Source of the DNA: Coffea arabica
Taxonomy: Eukaryota > Streptophyta > Magnoliopsida > Gentianales > Rubiaceae
DNA length: 64,000 nucleotides
Assembly (NCBI RefSeq): GCF_036785885.1
Contig: NC_092320.1
Span: 19,779,557-19,843,556, forward strand
Direction of reading: 5' to 3'
The position numbers and the translations under genes were made by a program. How positions within the stretch are numbered: position 1 is the stretch's first letter; every line of letters begins with the position of its first letter. This document shows positions 11,711 to 22,721 of the stretch, piece by piece. The notes below the pieces were generated by a model. It was given only the letters and a program-made list of their open reading frames with translations. It had not been told where the DNA came from and searched no databases.

Positions 11711-12176
11711 TACAAACCATGAAATGCATTCAAAACGGGCAGGCGTCTGATAGTCATGAGAGAGCTTCTAACACATTGTCGCTTACCACCATGCAAGTAT
11801 TTAATCTTCAAATCTCTAGAATATGCTCAAAGATTGCTCCTCCAAGGACTGTTGATAAACTTTTTTGAGACCAAAAGGATATATGCTACTAACAATATCA
11901 ACTGCGAATCTCCATCATATACCTTTGGATGATTAAAGTGTACAAACCATGAAATGCATTGAAAACGGGCAAGCAGACACTCTTTCGTCTGATACTCATG
12001 AGAGAGCTTCTAACACATTGTCGCTTACCACCATGCAAGCATTAAATCTTCAAATCTCTAGAATATGCTCAAAGATTGCTCCACCAAGGACTGTTGATAA
12101 ACTTTTTGAAACCAAAAGGACAGATACTGACAACAATGTCAGCTGCGAATCTACATCATGTACCTTTGGATGATTA
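11711..12176. repeat. Tandem duplication of W-block tail, 230-bp period
   Basis: The segment starting TACAAACCATGAAATGCATT occurs at 11711 and again at 11941, each copy running to the TTTGGATGATTAAA end. Other modules have a single copy (for example about 1551-1775 and 19700-19925). The left copy looks more like module C and the right copy more like module A, so the array may come from unequal exchange between modules rather than simple local duplication. Confidence 0.75.
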
Positions 12177-12231
12177 AATGCAAGGAGCCAAAAAAAGCAG
12201 CAGAATATCCAAAGGTCCCAAATGAAGCCAA

Positions 12232-14160
12232 TTAAGGATAAGATCCCCCTTCTCCAGTATTTAGACTTCCATTACCCATTTTTTGAGCAAACTTCTCAAT
12301 TATCTTAAAAATAGAGGGATCATTTCCACTATCTCTGTATGAATCAAGTAAAAGTGAAAAAGTAGACAAATACAGCCAGAATCCTCTCCTATCCATTTCA
12401 TCAAAATAAACCACTGCATCATTAAATTCACCAGCCTTAAGAAGTCCTTGAACAATAATATTAAATGTAATTAGATTTGGAGTGCAGCCATTTTCTTCCA
12501 TTTTCTTAATAAACTCTTTGGCTTCCTGTAGGAAACCTTCTGAAAAGAGGCCATTTATCATCGTGCTATATGTTGAAACATTAGGATCCAATCCTTTAGA
12601 AGAGAGACCATAGAAAAGATGCCGGGCGCTGTCAAGCTTCCCACATTTGCATAATCCATCAAGGACGATGTTGTACATTGTTATATGACAATCTACTCCA
12701 TCAACTTCCATCTTGTGCAAAAATTGAAGTGCTTCCTCAACATGTGAGTTCTTGCATAAACCATTTAACAACACACAGTAAGTGTAAAAATCAGGCTTTA
12801 TGCCAGCAGCTCGCATCTCGTCGAAAGCTTCAACTGCTGTAAGATACCTCCGCACACTAAATAAACCCTGCAGGACAGTGTTATAAGTTGCAACATTCGG
12901 TGTTAACCCTTTATGTCGGATCTCTTGGAAGAGACTCATGGCTGCTTCCACTTTCATTTTCTTCATATAACCATTGATCAATATACTATGGCTTTGAACA
13001 TCAGGATTAAGGCCGCTAGCAGCCATTTTATCAAAAACTATCTTTGCTTCATCCATTCGGCCTTGTAAACAGTACCCATCCATCAACGCGCTATATGTAG
13101 CATTATCAGGCTTCTGATTTTGCTCAATCATGATTTTCAGTACCTCCTCTGCACCTTCTAACTGTCCTTCCTTACATAGTGCATCAATAAGAATACTAAA
13201 AGTAATAACATTTGGAACAATATTATAAGCCTTCATCTCAGTCAAGAGCTTTTCAACGTCCTTCCATTTGCTTAAATTGCACAGGCCCCGGACCAAACAA
13301 TTGTAAGTGATGACATCGGGGGCAATTCCTTTCTCAATCATCTCGTGTAACAGGGAGAGAGCTTGATCCATCATTTTATCCTTGCACAACCCGTCGATAA
13401 TAGTGCTGTAAGCAACTGTATCAGGCCTGCACCGTCCTCCTTTTTCCATGAATCTAAGGACTTGAATGGCCATGCTAGTGTTCCCAGCCTTAGAAAGCCC
13501 ATCTATCACAGTCCCATACGTAATTTTATTGGGTACGCATAGCTTTTCATATATTATTTTCTTGAACAATCCTTGTGCCTCATGAATTTTGTGTTCCCAA
13601 AAGAGTCCTTTAAGCAGAGTATTAAAGGTGGCCGTATTGGGCAAAATACCTCGCTTGAAGAAGCCACCAAATATAGAAAACCCAAAATGCACTTTACCCA
13701 AGAAGCAATAACAGTTAATCACAATATTAAGCGCGTATTCATCAAGCGGAATGCATCCCAACTCAGCCTCATCTCTGTAAAGAGAAAGAACCACCAAATA
13801 TTGCTTCATCTTAACAATACGACCCAGCAGTCTATTGAAATGAGCAACACTAGGCAGAGGTCTCATCCGAGCCATCTGCTTGTAAAAGCCCAGAGCTTCA
13901 TCAAGATTGCTGATACTATCGATATTACTCCTCAATCCCCGAGACCCGGAACGAACACTACTGTCAGATTTAGGGTGATGATTACTAATTGTACTACCAG
14001 TACTATAGGCATGAGAAGCAGCAGAACTAGAAGCTGATTGTGCGTTTTGAATAAGGGTGGAGTTTGTTGGAGAAAGAAATGAAAGAGTAGCAGTACCTCC
14101 TGCCCCTGATTTGCGGCGGAGATGAGCATCACAGACGACTGAGAAAGGCCTTTTCTTCAT
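12232..14160 (-). CDS. RFL-type PPR protein B, 642 aa, intact
   Basis: Intronless P-class PPR protein of the Restorer-of-fertility-like clade; family members bind single-stranded mitochondrial RNA and promote its cleavage or block its expression. Residues 1-60 are basic and Ser/Thr-rich without acidic clusters, consistent with a mitochondrial presequence. A partial motif (about 82-104) leads into 15 motifs of 35-36 residues: 105-140, 141-175, 176-211, 212-247, then 35-residue steps from 248 to 632, the last degenerate, followed by a short tail ending GGSYP. The ATG is supported by an in-frame TAG 33 bases upstream, conserved in sister genes. Residue pairs at positions 5 and last, motifs 1-13: ND, NN, NN, GD, SD, NN, SD, SD, SN, ND, CH, NN, SN. 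By the PPR code these favour U, C/U, C/U, ?, G, C/U, G, G, A, U, ?, C/U, A. Whether it restores fertility cannot be told from sequence. Confidence 0.93.
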   Translation of the reverse strand: MKKRPFSVVCDAHLRRKSGAGGTATLSFLSPTNSTLIQNAQSASSSAASHAYSTGSTISNHHPKSDSSVRSGSRGLRSNIDSISNLDEALGFYKQMARMRPLPSVAHFNRLLGRIVKMKQYLVVLSLYRDEAELGCIPLDEYALNIVINCYCFLGKVHFGFSIFGGFFKRGILPNTATFNTLLKGLFWEHKIHEAQGLFKKIIYEKLCVPNKITYGTVIDGLSKAGNTSMAIQVLRFMEKGGRCRPDTVAYSTIIDGLCKDKMMDQALSLLHEMIEKGIAPDVITYNCLVRGLCNLSKWKDVEKLLTEMKAYNIVPNVITFSILIDALCKEGQLEGAEEVLKIMIEQNQKPDNATYSALMDGYCLQGRMDEAKIVFDKMAASGLNPDVQSHSILINGYMKKMKVEAAMSLFQEIRHKGLTPNVATYNTVLQGLFSVRRYLTAVEAFDEMRAAGIKPDFYTYCVLLNGLCKNSHVEEALQFLHKMEVDGVDCHITMYNIVLDGLCKCGKLDSARHLFYGLSSKGLDPNVSTYSTMINGLFSEGFLQEAKEFIKKMEENGCTPNLITFNIIVQGLLKAGEFNDAVVYFDEMDRRGFWLYLSTFSLLLDSYRDSGNDPSIFKIIEKFAQKMGNGSLNTGEGGSYP

Positions 14161-17100
14161 CTTCTTGATGGTCTTCCCGTCCGAGTTCAGCTACAAAGAT
14201 TCTATCGTTTGTGACGAGATTTCTATCATAGGCAGCATATCAAATTGGCATTAGAAGCAAATGTGGCTTATTCGGATTTCTTTGGCTTTTGAAATCCTGA
14301 TGACTGTGGCCTTCTCGCTGTAATCAATAATATCAATTCTTTATATTAAATGAGTTGGTGAATTATAAAAGTATCTTTTAATATTATAACTTGTTCTAAT
14401 TTACTACAATATCTTTTATTAATTTCCTCTTTAAATTGCTCATTTTGTCATTGAACTTGTGTTTCTTATTTTGTCTTGACAATCCTAGATTTGGAGTATT
14501 AATTAGCGCAAAATTGTAAAAGTAATTATCTGCTGCAACTTCTCTTTATTGTACATACATCTGCTCCAATTTGCCTTTTGCCTATTAGGTTTATTTTAGT
14601 CTTAATTGCTGCTCTAATATTTATATAAAGAATAACAAAAGGGTACAAACAGATATAAATTATTATTTCTCCTCATCTATGAATTTTTTTATACGTAAGA
14701 GGTGACAATATTACAAAACATGTCAATCAAAGGGAGCTAAGAGAGGTTTTTGAAATCACAAGAATATTAAATGATATTAAGGCAAACCTCCAATGAAGTT
14801 TGTGAAATTATCCCAATAATCAACAAGTGAAGCAAAAGAAGCATGTCCCTGTCATGGTTTTGGTAATTAGCCCTTCATTAATTCAAGTAGCAGTAAAAGT
14901 TTGTTACCGAAAACAGTACTAGTTATAAAGGTTAGTGTGCAAATTGCAGTTTACCCCTGAATATTTGGAGAAATCACACTTTATTACCATGAATCTTGAA
15001 GATATGCAGTTTACCGCCCACGAAAATGTGTAGAAAAGTTGCTCTAACCAAACTACTAGTACAATGACATTGTTGTTCTTCAATTATTGTCGAAAATACC
15101 TACTTGGATTGCTAATTTTTAGGAGTTTTGATGAAAAATGTAATATAACAATTTGAAGTATGTGAGATAAAATAGTGATTGGAAAATATTTTCACGAAAA
15201 ATGAAAAAAAATTTCTGCAAAAAAATCACAATCCAAACAAGTGTAAATTGTTATTTAGCATTATAAAAGCAGTTAATCACTAGTTCTAATGTACTTTAAT
15301 AAAAGTCATACTTAAACATAGAAAAAACATGCTTTTTTTTTTTAATATAACCAATTATCTCGATGAATGACAAAAAAATAATAATAATAATTTCAGTTTG
15401 GACTGAATTTGCTAATTTTTTAAGGCAATTTTTATTAGTCAAATGATAATAACATTCCAGGTAAAACAGCAGTACTCTAATTTTCTTTTATATTACTGAA
15501 ATCGACAAATATGCCCCTCATTTAGTATTAGTCACACAACAATGTCTTTTTTTTCATCTCTAAATTCTCACTAGTTCTATTTCTTTCATATCTACCGAAC
15601 ACCTCAATCACTTCCATTAGTGCAAACCTATACCCAATTTCCTAATCCTAGTAGCCAAAACTCCTTCCTCCCTCCAAATCCCAGCCTACAAAACAATATT
15701 CACTTTCATCCTTGGTTGATTTGTTTATCACCACTACTATTAAAATTTAGAAAATCCCTATGAAGGTGCTGTTTTTTCTCTACGTTTGCTGCAGAGTCAA
15801 TGTATGTAAGACTAAGCGTATAATATTCTATTGCAAAAGTTTAGTGCTTAATTAATTTGTTCAATTTGACTCTTGTTTAATTTCTTGCATAATTGCAGTA
15901 TTGTCTTTAGGAGAGATTAATATAATTGTTGAACCTCAAGTTTATGGTGAATTATTTAAAGGAATTGTTGAAACTCAAGTTTATGGTGAATTATTTAAAG
16001 GGAAATTAATAAAATTGTTGAACCTTAGGATGGTTTACGTGTAAAATAGATGCCTTTATTGAATTCATAGAATCCTCAATTTCATAGCGCTATATCATGA
16101 ATTTCAATCTTATACGAGTATCATAGGATGTTTTGAGCATTTTGAGCTGAAAGAAAAAACCAACTCCCTCCAGAGGAATTGGTCATTACATTAATTGTAG
16201 GGTGGGAGGTCAAGGATTCAAACCTTGCCTCCCATCAATGTGCCTCAATATGAGATTTATTCTAAATTCATATTGGTGTGTGATGCATTCGTCTGATCTG
16301 ATGGTAGTTCTATCCCCGTCAGCTTTCCCCGGCTCAATTGGGTCTTCCCATGGAGTAGATTCCCCCCCCCCCCACCCCGTAGGAGTAGGAGCAAAATTTT
16401 TAATTCAAACAATATAAAAGAAAGATGGAGGGTCTAAAACTTTTTTTGAAGTGCTAATATCTTCTACCTTGTTTTTGGTCTTATCAAGTACATTACTCTA
16501 TAAAAGGCATATCTGATCTTGGTACACAGCAGGTATTTTAAGTGTGAATAAGCATATCAACATCTTTTTAATATAGCAAATAAATATAATCATCAATTTT
16601 TGGTGATATTTCATTTGTTATCTTGTTTTGATATAGAGAATTCAATAAAAGTGCACTTAAACAAAAAGGAAAAATAATAAAACTTTGAAAACATTGCTCA
16701 ACCAAAAAAAGGGTTTCTGCATACCAAATTGACTAATCCACTTTAGAGACTGATTTGCTTTTTATTCTTTGGGACTAAAGACATTAGTATTTATTCTTTA
16801 TATTTTTAACAAGGTATTAAGACAAAACAAGGATATTTGTAATGCATTATGGAAAAAATTAACAATAGAACTTACTAAATCCCTATTGAAAACATAAAAT
16901 ACAAAAATAAATATTGAGAGAATTTTGAATTTATTGTGAAACAACATAAATTTTATTTTCAAGAATTATATGAAACTTTTGTCAAAAACATTTTTCAGTA
17001 AAACATATTTTATTTGCATTATGGTAAATTACAATGTTACCCTTCATAACTACAGGTTCCACTAATGGTTGCCCAATTGGCATCAGTCAAGAGCTCTCAG

Positions 17101-17210
17101 GTGTTAATTTTTTTGGCAGGATTGTTATTGATTTGTTAAAGTGCCCAAGTACACGAGTGTGATAAATGTGAGTGTGTGAATTCATATAATAAATTTAGTG
17201 TAAATTAGGT
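14161..17210. repeat. Block U2 (5' flank of PPR B)
   Basis: 5' flank of PPR B, homologous to the other U blocks but without the Mutator-like insertion: the unoccupied target reads GGTTTTGGTAATTAGCCC near 14861-14878. It contains a SINE-like insertion at about 16150-16400 and module-specific AT-rich sequence at about 16850-17200. No gene seen; small frames such as 16202-16417 lie inside the repeat. Confidence 0.6.
16150..16400 (+). mobile_element. tRNA-derived SINE-like repeat (tentative)
   Basis: A GC-richer segment of about 250 bases that replaces the corresponding part of block U seen near 6830-6960. It contains a B-box-like GGATTCAAACC at about 16212-16222, then sequence like TATCCCCGTCAGCTTTCCCC, and ends in a GTAGGAGTAGGAG-type tail after a C-run (16362-16372). 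The layout resembles plant SINEs, but I cannot define a clean target duplication, and the A box is unclear. Confidence 0.4.
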
Positions 17211-18225
17211 GTACAAAGAGAAGGAAAAGAAAAATGCTACTACATCACAGATTCAGTAGCATTTCATAAATATCAAGTGTGTTCAACTAGCTTTTGCTTT
17301 GCTCTAATCCTATGTGCTTTCATCCTATGACGTGCCTGTTCTGACATTTCTGTTTGTCCCATTCTTGAATTAATGTATCCCTGTAATGAAATAGCATTCA
17401 TCAGGTTCCATCTTCTTTTTTCATAGGCTACAAAGTCATTCCATTTCTTACCAAATGTAAACAGAACTCGACTAGCATCAGGCTGTCAAACTTACACTCA
17501 GAACACATGAAGAAAACCTAAAAGAAACAGACACCAAGAAATGAGTGGTTGCAGAAAGACACAGGCACAGAAGAATGCTTTGAAAGTTTAGATGCTCAGA
17601 CCACACTTCTGCATTTTTTTTTTTGGGGGTCAAATTTCATGGCCAATCCAGATCTGTGATGATAGCATACTTCAGCGCCAACTTTAATTAATTAATTCAC
17701 CACTCACTAAGGTTACAAAAATTGCACCCTTCCATCTGCATCCACACGTAGCAATACTGTCATCATCAGTGATAGAGTCAAATATTTATCGTTTGAGTTC
17801 AATCTTAGCATACCGAAACTTGCTTCTGCAGTGCATGTGATTAAGAGACAAACTTAAAGAACTAAAGCAGAACATAAGCGTTGAAAGAGTTATTTTAAAG
17901 AACCAACCGCAAAATAGGAAAAAGCAGAGACTGTTAAAACAAGTCGAACTGATAATAGTAAAAATTTCTGCTTGGACCTGTGATTTAGAGACATTTACAC
18001 TGCCCTCTTATTGAAGTTAGAATGTTCACCATGTTTAAATATTTCAAGTCGAATATACTACATTGACTATCTGAATCTATATCAAGTAAAAACTCAACAA
18101 CTTTGTATGGCTGGATACCTAAGATGTCTTTAAAAAGGACGGAGAAGAGCATCTAAAGAGCAAAATCAAATAAAAAAGGGGCAAAAGAAAAGAGTGAAAT
18201 ATCCAGAGATCCTAAATGGAGCCAA
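17211..18225. repeat. Block V2 (3' flank of PPR relic F2)
   Basis: Block V of module C, homologous to 29990-31044 and 49119-50146. It contains the reverse-strand conserved short ORF (17273-17470) and otherwise non-coding sequence with TTAATTAATTAA and TTTATCGTTTGAG landmarks shared by all V copies. Diverged similarity to 41990-42430 and 62510-62920 shows that block X is an older copy of V. Confidence 0.6.
17273..17470 (-). pseudogene. Conserved short ORF of block V, copy 1
   Basis: Minus-strand open stretch encoding KKWNDFVAYEKRRWNLMNAI, then SLQGYINSRMGQTE and a basic tail ending LVEHT before a stop. It matches the frames at 30064-30300 and 49180-49416 mostly at protein level, but lacks a short internal duplication they carry and has no equivalent of their MPVEF start within the frame. 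I do not recognise the family. Preservation of the same frame and stop in three modules suggests it derives from a terminal exon of a real gene caught in the ancestral module. Confidence 0.35.
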
Positions 18226-18469
18226 TTAAGTATAAGATCCCCCTTCTCCAACATTTAGACTGTTATTGCACATTTTTGGAGCAAACTTCGCAACTATCTT
18301 AAGAAGGAATGGATCATTTCCACTATCTCTGAACGAATCTAGTAAAAAGGCAAAAGTAGATACTTGCAGTGAGAATCCTCCCTAAATCCATTTCTTCAAA
18401 ATAAACCGCTGAATCATCAAATTCACTAGCCTTGATAAGTCCTTGGACAATAATATTTAAGATAAACAA
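18226..18469 (-). pseudogene. PPR C-terminal relic F2
   Basis: Same PPR tail as the relics at 77-320, 31045-31287 and 50147-50389. Its frame is broken by the extra base (CCCTAAATCC stretch near 18380) that F1 also has, so F1 and F2 share a broken ancestor. No start codon or upstream motifs. Confidence 0.75.
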
Positions 18470-19977
18470 TGCAATTACTATATGGTATGGGCGATAAACT
18501 CAACATCTTGATGCTGCTCCACTGAGCATGTCCAGTATATTAGAGAAGCGTTTTTGGCATAATGAAAGAATAGAAGATGATGTAGGCCAGAACTTTGAGC
18601 AACAAAAGCAGCCCCCTCTGCATCCAATGGCTTCTGATTATGCTAACAACAAAGTAAGCTCTTCTATCTTCTCTCACAAAATTCAGAAAGGGAAAGAGAA
18701 GTATTTTTCGTCCATAATAGAATAGAAGATGCTGTAGGTAACAACAAAGTCAAACTTACTTCTATCTTCTCCACTCACAGATAACTACACATGACAAAAT
18801 CTAAATATTCCAGCATGCTTATCACCTCATTCTAGAGAAAGGGAGCAGAAAGTTCAGAAATGTGCCTGCAATGTGCATGTAGCTCAGAAAAATTCCCGGG
18901 GGGAAAAACCCTCAGGTAAAGAAGATACAAGGGAATTCAAGTTTAATAGTTTAACCATAGCTGCTCTTCAACCAGAACAAGCAGATAGAGAGCTGCTATG
19001 CCACGGCTGCCCTTCAGTCTTTGGCTGGAGGGCATCCTTTGCCTTCCAAAAGGTGTATCAGTAGTTCATGACGTGTAAATGGTTAATAAATGTGTGACAA
19101 AAAATCAGAAGTTAATGGCCCTAATACAAAACTGATTTTATTTAGGACATTAATTGTGCTCGTCACTTGCAAACTTTAGGCACCAAAATCAACCAAAAAA
19201 TACTTTGTAACCTCTAAAATTCACAGAATGCAATTTCCGATTATCACAGGAGGTAAAAACTTCTGGGTGTTAATGCTAGTTACACTTTCTCTGATCTTCA
19301 ATCCGTAACTTCAGGGACTTGTGAGCTAATTTCATGTCTAAGGGGAGGGCAGGGATGTATATGGGAAGAATTAGAACACGCACTCAAACAAAGAAGACTC
19401 GAAAAAGTGGCAGTCAAGTTTAGTTGGAGAAAGTGAATTCTACAGTACAATGACTTTCATTCACAACCCCGGTTTTTTTTCTCACTTAATTTGATAATTT
19501 TGCAACTGCCATGCGAACAATGTCTGTATAAGAAGATAAATTAAGCTGCAATTTAGTAACCCGACATGACAATTACATGGACAAGCTATCATGTATAAAG
19601 TAAGCATACATAAGAGTGACTCAATACAGACAATGTGAGCCATCGAGACAATTAGGCATAAAATTTTGAGAAAGTGATGAGAGAGGCGTGATCACAGAGT
19701 ACAAACCATGAAATGCATTGAAAACAGGCAGGCGTCTGTAGTCATGAGAGAGCTTCTAACACATTGTCGCTTACCACCATGCAAGTATTTAATCTTCAAA
19801 TCTCTAGAATATGCTCAAAGACTGCTCCTCCAAGGACTGTTGATAAACTTTTTGAGACCAAAAGGATATATGCTACTAACAATATCAACTGCGAATCTCC
19901 ATCATATACCTTTGGATGATTAAATGCTAGGAGCCAAAAAAAGCAGCGGAATATCCAGAGGCCCCAAATGAAGCCAA
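18470..19977. repeat. Block W3 (3' flank of PPR C)
   Basis: Complete, uninterrupted W block and a good reference copy. It carries the unoccupied Harbinger target (TACTTTGTAACC near 19200). The short plus-strand frames at 18528-18725, 18873-19064 and 19708-19923 are not conserved across modules. No gene seen. Confidence 0.65.
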
Positions 19978-21906
19978 TTAAGTATAAGATCCCCCTTTTC
20001 CAATATTTAGACTTCCATTACACATCTTTGGTGCAAACTTCTCTATCACCTTAAAAAGAGAGGGATCGTTTCCACTATCTCTGTATGAATCTAGTAAAAA
20101 TGAAAAAGTAGACAAATGCAGCAAGAATCCTTTCCTATCCATTTCATCAAAACATACCACTGCATCATTAAATTCGCCAGCCTTAAGAAGTCCTTGAACA
20201 ATAATATTAAATGTAATTCGATCAGGAGTGCAACCATTTTCTTCCATTTTCTTAATAAACTCTTTGGCTTCCTGTAGTAATCCTTCTGAAAAGAGGCTAT
20301 TTATCATCGTGCTATACGTTATAACATTAGGATCCAATCCTTTAGAGAAGAGACTATAGAAAAGATGTCGGGCACTGTCAAGCTTCCCACATTTGCATAA
20401 TCCATCAAGGACGGTGTTGTACATGGGTATCTGACAATCTACTCCATCAACTTCCATCTTGTGCAAAAATTGAAGTGCTTCCTCAGCATGTGAATTCTTG
20501 CATAAACCATTCAACAACACACAGTAAGTGTGAAAATCAGGTTTTAAGCCAGCAGCTTCCATCTCGTTGAAAACTTCAATTGCTGTAAGATACCTCCCGG
20601 CACTAAATAAACCCTGCAGGACAGTGGTATAGGTAACAACATTCGGTGTTAACCCTTTATGTCGGATCTCTCGGAAGAGACTCATGGCTGCTTCCACTTT
20701 CATTTTCTTCATATAGCCGTGGATCAATATATTATGGCTTTGAACATCAGGACTAAGGCCGTCAGCAGCCATTTTATCAAAAACTATCTTTGCTTCGTCC
20801 ATTCGGCCCTGTAAACAGTACCCATCCATCAATGCATTATATGTAACACTATCAGGCTTCCGATTTTGCTCAATCATGAATTTCAGTACCTCCTCTGCAC
20901 CTTCTAACTGTCCTTCCTTACACAGTGCATCAATAAGAATATTAAAAGTAATAACATCAGGAGCAATACTATAAGCCTTCATCTCAGTCAAGAGCTTTTC
21001 AACGTCCTTCCATTTACTTAAATTGCACAGACCCCGGACCAAACAATTGTAAGTGATGACATCCGGGGCAATTCCTTTCTCAATCATCTCATGCAGAAGG
21101 GAGAGAGCTTGATCCATCATTTTATCCTTGCACAACCCGTCGATAATAGTGTTGTAAGCAGCTGTATCAGGCCCGCACCTTCCTCCTTTTTCCATGAATC
21201 TAAGGACTTGAATGGCCATGCTAGTGTTCCCAGCCTTAGAAAGCCCGTCTATGACGGTCCCATACATAATTTCATTAGGCATGCATAGCTTTTCATATAT
21301 TATTTTCTTGAACAATCCTTGTGCCTCATGAATTTTGTGTTCCCAAAAGAGTCCTTTGAGCAGAGTATTAAAGGTGGCCGTATCGGGCAAAATACCTCGC
21401 TTGAAGAAGCTACCAAATATAGAAAACCCAAAATTCACTTTACCCAAGAAGCAGTAACAGTTAATCACAATATTAAGCGTGTATTCATTAAGCGGAATGC
21501 ATCCTAACTCAGCCATATCTCTGTAAAGAGAAAGAACCACCAAATATTGCTTCATCTTAACAATACGACCCAGCAATTGAGTGAAATGAACAACGCTAGG
21601 CACAGGTCTCATCCGGACCATCTGCTTGTAAAAGCCCAGAGCTTCACCAAGATTGCTGATACTATCGATATTACTCCTCAATCCCCGAGACCCATAATGA
21701 ACAATACTGTCAGATTTAAGGTGATGATTACTAATTGTACTACCAGTACTATAGGCATGAGAAGCAGCAGAACTAGAAGCTGATTGTGGGTTTTGAATAA
21801 GGGTGGAGTTTCTCGGAGAAAGAAATGAAAGAGTAGCAGTACCTCCTGCCTCTGATTTGTGGCGGAGATGAGCATCACAGACGACTGAGAAAGGCCTTTT
21901 CTTCAT
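19978..21906 (-). CDS. RFL-type PPR protein C, 642 aa, intact
   Basis: Full-length P-class PPR protein collinear with B: presequence-like residues 1-60, motif 1 from residue 105, 15 motifs, tail ending GGSYT. ATG at 21904-21906 with the conserved upstream in-frame stop. Position 5/last pairs for motifs 1-13 are TN, ND, NN, GD, ND, ND, ND, ND, NN, TD, CQ, NN, SD, so by the PPR code it should prefer A, U, C/U, ?, U, U, U, U, C/U, G, ?, C/U, G. Eight of these pairs differ from B although the scaffold residues are nearly the same. Motif 8 has SVTYN where A and B have NATYS. The 5' flank diverges from A and B after about 40 bases (extra GAGGAGCGGAGAGAGGAG stretch near 21950), so its promoter may differ. 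Likely a mitochondrial RNA-binding factor with a different target from B. Confidence 0.93.
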   Translation of the reverse strand: MKKRPFSVVCDAHLRHKSEAGGTATLSFLSPRNSTLIQNPQSASSSAASHAYSTGSTISNHHLKSDSIVHYGSRGLRSNIDSISNLGEALGFYKQMVRMRPVPSVVHFTQLLGRIVKMKQYLVVLSLYRDMAELGCIPLNEYTLNIVINCYCFLGKVNFGFSIFGSFFKRGILPDTATFNTLLKGLFWEHKIHEAQGLFKKIIYEKLCMPNEIMYGTVIDGLSKAGNTSMAIQVLRFMEKGGRCGPDTAAYNTIIDGLCKDKMMDQALSLLHEMIEKGIAPDVITYNCLVRGLCNLSKWKDVEKLLTEMKAYSIAPDVITFNILIDALCKEGQLEGAEEVLKFMIEQNRKPDSVTYNALMDGYCLQGRMDEAKIVFDKMAADGLSPDVQSHNILIHGYMKKMKVEAAMSLFREIRHKGLTPNVVTYTTVLQGLFSAGRYLTAIEVFNEMEAAGLKPDFHTYCVLLNGLCKNSHAEEALQFLHKMEVDGVDCQIPMYNTVLDGLCKCGKLDSARHLFYSLFSKGLDPNVITYSTMINSLFSEGLLQEAKEFIKKMEENGCTPDRITFNIIVQGLLKAGEFNDAVVCFDEMDRKGFLLHLSTFSFLLDSYRDSGNDPSLFKVIEKFAPKMCNGSLNIGKGGSYT

Positions 21907-22721
21907 CTTCTTGATGGTCTTCCCGTCGGAGTTCAGCTACAAAAATTCATGAGGAGCGGAGAGAGGAGACTGATAGGTCTCTTCTTCATTTGTGACTCGT
22001 TTGTTTTGACAAGATTTCTAGCATGGGTAACAAATTGACAAAACTATATGACTTTTTTTTTACTATTCTGTAGCAATAAAATGTAGGGAACTTTTGAGAC
22101 TGCTATTACCAAGCATATTAGAAGCACATCATATGGGCATTAGAAGCAAATGTGGCTTATTTAGATTTCTTTCGCTTTTGAAATCCTGATGATTGTTGCC
22201 TCCTTGCTGTAATCCCTTAAATGAGCTGATGAATTATAAGAGTACCTTTTAATATTAGAACTTGTTATGATTTGCTACAATATCTTTTACTAATTTTCTC
22301 TCTAAGTTACTTCTTTTGTCATTGAACTCATGTTTCTTATTTTGTCTGGATAATCTTAGATTTGGAGTATTAATCATCGCAAAATTATAAAATTACTTAT
22401 CTGCTGCAACTTCTCTTTATCGCACTTACATCTCTTCCAATTTGCCTTTTGCCTATTAGGTTTATTTTAATCTTAATTGCTACTCTAATATTTATATAAA
22501 GAATAACAAAATGGTACAAATCAAAGTAAATTATTATCTCTTCTCATCTATGAAATGTTAAAAAACATGTCAATTAAGGGGAGGTAAGAGAGATTTTTGA
22601 AATTACAAGAATATTAAATGATATTAAGGCAAACCTCAAAAGAGGTTTGTGAAATTACCTCAATAATCAATAAGTGAAGAAAAAGAAGCATATCCATAGT
22701 AACTCAATATGGTTTTGGTAA

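Noticed and set aside
11608-11811. Minus-strand frame in block W, with variants at 32320-32595, 44952-45149 and 51509-51724
   Set aside because: Start, length and frame differ in each module because of indels, and no homolog comes to mind; most likely 3' flanking or UTR sequence.
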